In this document: positions 61,799 to 64,000 of the stretch, piece after piece
Position numbering within the stretch: the first letter of the stretch is position 1
Layout: every line of letters begins with the position of its first letter
DNA from: Ignavibacteriae bacterium HGW-Ignavibacteriae-1
Lineage (GTDB): Bacteria > Bacteroidota > Ignavibacteria > Kapaibacteriales > UBA2268
Reading direction: 5' to 3'
Assembly (NCBI GenBank): GCA_002839825.1
Contig: PGYU01000005.1
Span: 1-64,000 of the forward strand
Length of the DNA stretch: 64,000 nucleotides
Position numbers and translations under genes: made by a program
Notes under the pieces: generated by a model
What the model saw: only the letters and a program-made list of their open reading frames with translations
Told to the model about the DNA's origin: nothing
The model's database searches: none

Positions 61799-63295
61799 TT
61801 AATTTCCTACTAAGTATATTTCAACTCTTCTATTCAAACTCATATTTTCTTCGCTGTCGTTTGGAACGATAGGCTCATTTTTACCATAAGACTTTATATC
61901 AATCCTCTTATTGTTGATACCAAATCTATTCAAAAGTTCGGCAACTGCTTTTGCTCTTGCCAAGCCTAATTGATAATTTGCATGGTCATTGCCGATATTG
62001 TCAGTATGTCCTTTGAGTTCAATTTTATAATGTGGATAAATTTCCAAAAAATCGCTGATGTTTGCGATAATATCAGCAAATGTATTGGCTACATGCATCT
62101 CGGCAAAACTAAAAAGTATATTTGGGATATGAATCAAACTGTCAGACAATGGATTTAAAGCTATTTTAATCGTATCTGCAAGTTTCAAACCTGAATATTT
62201 AATTTCTAATTTTGTATCATATGATTGATAATTTTCATAGTTAATTTTTAGATTGAATGTTGTAAATGGCAAATCAGCGTTGACTCTTCCCGTCATATCA
62301 GTCTTCAATTCATATGATATTTTGTTATTTTCGTACAAGTTGATTACAGCATTCTTCAACGGAATGAACCTTTTTGCATCCGAAACCTTGAAAACAATAG
62401 ATTTTGAAAGAATTGGCTGAGAACTTTTTTCTAATTCTATGTAGAAGATATTGCTTGCTGAATCAACTGATTCATTTGATGCGAAGTATGCTTGTTTGCC
62501 GTTTCTTGTTAGCTTGAAATGAGCATCCCAACCGGCTGAGTTAATTTCTGGTCCAAGATTCTCGGGAGTAGTCCAATTTTTCCAAGTATTGTCTAATCTT
62601 CGTGACATGAATATATCAGCTTCGCCAAAACCGGAATGACCAAACGAAGAAAAGTAGAGCGTAATACCATCAAATGCTAAAAATGGAGACAACTCATCAA
62701 ATTCAGTGTTTATCTTTGGTCCCAGATTTATAGGTTGCGAATATACCCAATTTCCTTCCGGGAAACTGACATAAATATCAGTCCCACCATAGCTTTCTTT
62801 CCGCTGTATTGTCATCAACAATATATTTGTTTCAAAACAAAGGTAGAAGCCGTTTACCTCGTTAAGGTTGTAATAATTCTTAATTTTTATAGTTTTGGGA
62901 CGTGTCCAATCGCCATTTTTGCGGTAGGTGTAAGAAATTCCTTGCAAAGAATCCTTGTCATGGTCATAGATTGTTCCCAGAATCAAAGTATCACCTGTTG
63001 TAGAAACTCCACACACGAAGTTATTGAGGTCGTTATTCAAAGGTTGCCCCATATTCAATGCTTTTGTCCATCCACCGTACTTATCCAATTCCGAATACCA
63101 TATATCATCGCGTCCATAATTCAAAATATTTTCTGAACGACAAAAGTATAATCTTTTCATGTCGTGAGTTAGAATCGGTATCAAATCACTTACCGATGAA
63201 TTAACATTGCTGCTAAGCTTCTCTTTGACCAACGATAAAGCGTTATAATTTATAAACAATAATAAGAATAAAAATACGCTTAAAATGCTTTTCAT
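61799..63295 (-). CDS. OmpA-family protein with PD40/WD40-like propeller
   Basis: 498 residues. Signal peptide, PD40-type propeller repeats (DELSPFLAFDGITLYFSSFG, AHFKLTRNGKQAYFASNE), an Ig-like/CarboxypepD segment (AVINLYENNKISYELKTDMT) and a C-terminal OmpA domain (HYKIELKGHTDNIGNDHAN, RAKAVAELL, SLNRRVEIYLVG). This order is common in Bacteroidota envelope proteins that bind peptidoglycan; some relatives act with T9SS. Confidence 0.88.
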   Translation of the reverse strand: MKSILSVFLFLLLFINYNALSLVKEKLSSNVNSSVSDLIPILTHDMKRLYFCRSENILNYGRDDIWYSELDKYGGWTKALNMGQPLNNDLNNFVCGVSTTGDTLILGTIYDHDKDSLQGISYTYRKNGDWTRPKTIKIKNYYNLNEVNGFYLCFETNILLMTIQRKESYGGTDIYVSFPEGNWVYSQPINLGPKINTEFDELSPFLAFDGITLYFSSFGHSGFGEADIFMSRRLDNTWKNWTTPENLGPEINSAGWDAHFKLTRNGKQAYFASNESVDSASNIFYIELEKSSQPILSKSIVFKVSDAKRFIPLKNAVINLYENNKISYELKTDMTGRVNADLPFTTFNLKINYENYQSYDTKLEIKYSGLKLADTIKIALNPLSDSLIHIPNILFSFAEMHVANTFADIIANISDFLEIYPHYKIELKGHTDNIGNDHANYQLGLARAKAVAELLNRFGINNKRIDIKSYGKNEPIVPNDSEENMSLNRRVEIYLVGN

Positions 63296-63322
63296 TTCAA
63301 ATCACTCGAAAACATAAATTTA

Positions 63323-64000
63323 TTAAAATTGTAAATTTAATATTTTGTAAATCAATCTGGCAGACGTCAAATCACAATGATGCAAAATTTCAACGGGAGC
63401 TAATTCGACAACATCAAAGCCGATGATTCTTTTATTGCGACGACGTATTTCCCTAAAAAGTTGAATAGTTTCGTTATATAAAAATCCATCCGGCTCAGGA
63501 GTTCCGGTTGCAGGCATTATCGATGGGTCGAAATAATCTAAATCGAATGTTACATAGATTTCGTCGGCTAAAGTGTCCACAACACTTTTTTGCCATTGCT
63601 CACCATGCAATCCTCTACCAATAGCGGAAGCATAAAAAGTCTTAACTTTATTTGCTTTGATAAAATTGTATTCTTCGATACACTGAGCTCTAATTCCCAC
63701 TTGTGTGATTCGTTCATTGGGGAAAAACTCCGCTACACGTGCCATCACCGAGGCATGAGAATATTTGGAATCTTGGTAAGTGTCGCGAAAGTCGCTATGA
63801 GCATCAAATTGTAGTACGCTCATATTTGGATGCTTTTTGAAATGAGATTTGATAGGCGCTGAAGATATTGTGTGCTCGCCGCCGATTGTTACCACAAATT
63901 TGTCCATATCTAAAAGTTGGTCTACAGTATCTTCAATCAATTGAAGAGCCACGTCATCTACTTTCCCGCTAAAATCCAAGGGCTCGATAGTAGCAATCCC
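63323..64000 (-). CDS. agmatinase/ureohydrolase-family protein, 5' end outside window
   Basis: The frame is open to base 64000, so the N-terminus is missing. Metal-site motifs of the ureohydrolase (arginase/agmatinase) fold are present: VTIGGEHTISSAP, LQFDAHSDFRD and TFDLDYFDPSIMPATGTPEPD, with VELAPVE at the end. Agmatinase (SpeB) is the closest type; formimidoylglutamase or arginase are possible. It would feed putrescine/urea or arginine use, which may tie to arginine from cyanophycin. Confidence 0.85.
   Translation of the reverse strand, partial: GIATIEPLDFSGKVDDVALQLIEDTVDQLLDMDKFVVTIGGEHTISSAPIKSHFKKHPNMSVLQFDAHSDFRDTYQDSKYSHASVMARVAEFFPNERITQVGIRAQCIEEYNFIKANKVKTFYASAIGRGLHGEQWQKSVVDTLADEIYVTFDLDYFDPSIMPATGTPEPDGFLYNETIQLFREIRRRNKRIIGFDVVELAPVEILHHCDLTSARLIYKILNLQF

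Overview
The window comes from an AT-rich bacterial chromosome of the Bacteroidota/FCB group. Pointers are type IX secretion (T9SS) C-terminal sorting domains, many beta-barrel/OmpA-type envelope proteins, lipoproteins with an LxxC lipobox, -7 promoter boxes of the form TAnnTTTG, few Shine-Dalgarno sites, and a tryptophan dioxygenase/kynureninase pair. A relative of Kapabacteria/Ignavibacteria fits, but that placement is inference.

Layout. 1-3.2 kb: the end of a WD40-like secreted protein, then a quinol-type nitric oxide reductase. 3.6-10.4 kb: a minus-strand stress cluster (alpha/beta hydrolase, baeRF3 protein, PRC-barrel protein, single-pass membrane protein, membrane EEP phosphatase, YciF-like and DUF2383-like four-helix proteins) with two remnants of a catalase gene. 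10.5-15.3 kb: a cyanophycin operon (cphA, a chimeric ORF, cphB, iaaA). 15.7-20.8 kb: a SERCA-like Ca2+ P-type ATPase and a full-length KatE/HPII catalase. 21-25.7 kb: plus-strand envelope proteins, including three tandem lipoprotein paralogues. 25.8-30.3 kb: a sulfur module (two YeeE/YedE halves, an MBL-rhodanese persulfide dioxygenase-like protein, an SLC13 permease). 30.3-33.6 kb: a decayed NHEJ locus (ku pseudogene, ligD fragment) with YihY/BrkB, SDR and DUF305 genes. 34-36.5 kb: a large multicopper oxidase. 36.7-38 kb: a paralogue of the first gene that has lost its T9SS signal. 38.4-41 kb: vWA protein, a lone nuoD, an AraC-type regulator. 41.4-53 kb: beta-barrel/OmpA proteins, a small lmo0937-family protein and a chimeric copy, cupin, coiled-coil lipoprotein, a giant SBBP/T9SS protein, tRNA-Leu(CAG). 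53.3-64 kb: housekeeping and catabolic genes (alaS, AI-2E family transporter, kynU, kynA, MEMO1-like protein, dapD, OmpA/PD40 protein, agmatinase-family protein).

The strongest unexplained signal is a three-block promoter element, GTGAATAAT-N19-ATGTAAC-N21-TAnnTTTG, found seven times with nearly fixed spacing, plus one weaker copy. It sits ahead of katE, cphA, the DUF2383/YciF genes, the PRC-barrel/baeRF3 group, the catalase N-terminal remnant and a stress lipoprotein. It looks like the operator/promoter of a general-stress regulon in which catalase, cyanophycin storage and envelope or four-helix stress proteins are switched on together.

The second theme is local genome remodelling. Two tandem duplications across gene junctions each made a chimeric ORF (cphB'-cphA' and lmo0937'-ompA'). 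A 61-bp deletion removed one T9SS signal, internal deletions reduced ku, ligD and an extra katE, and a 77-bp duplicate of the tRNA-Leu 3' end lies 5.8 kb from the intact tRNA. Several families of short palindromic repeats are scattered between genes.
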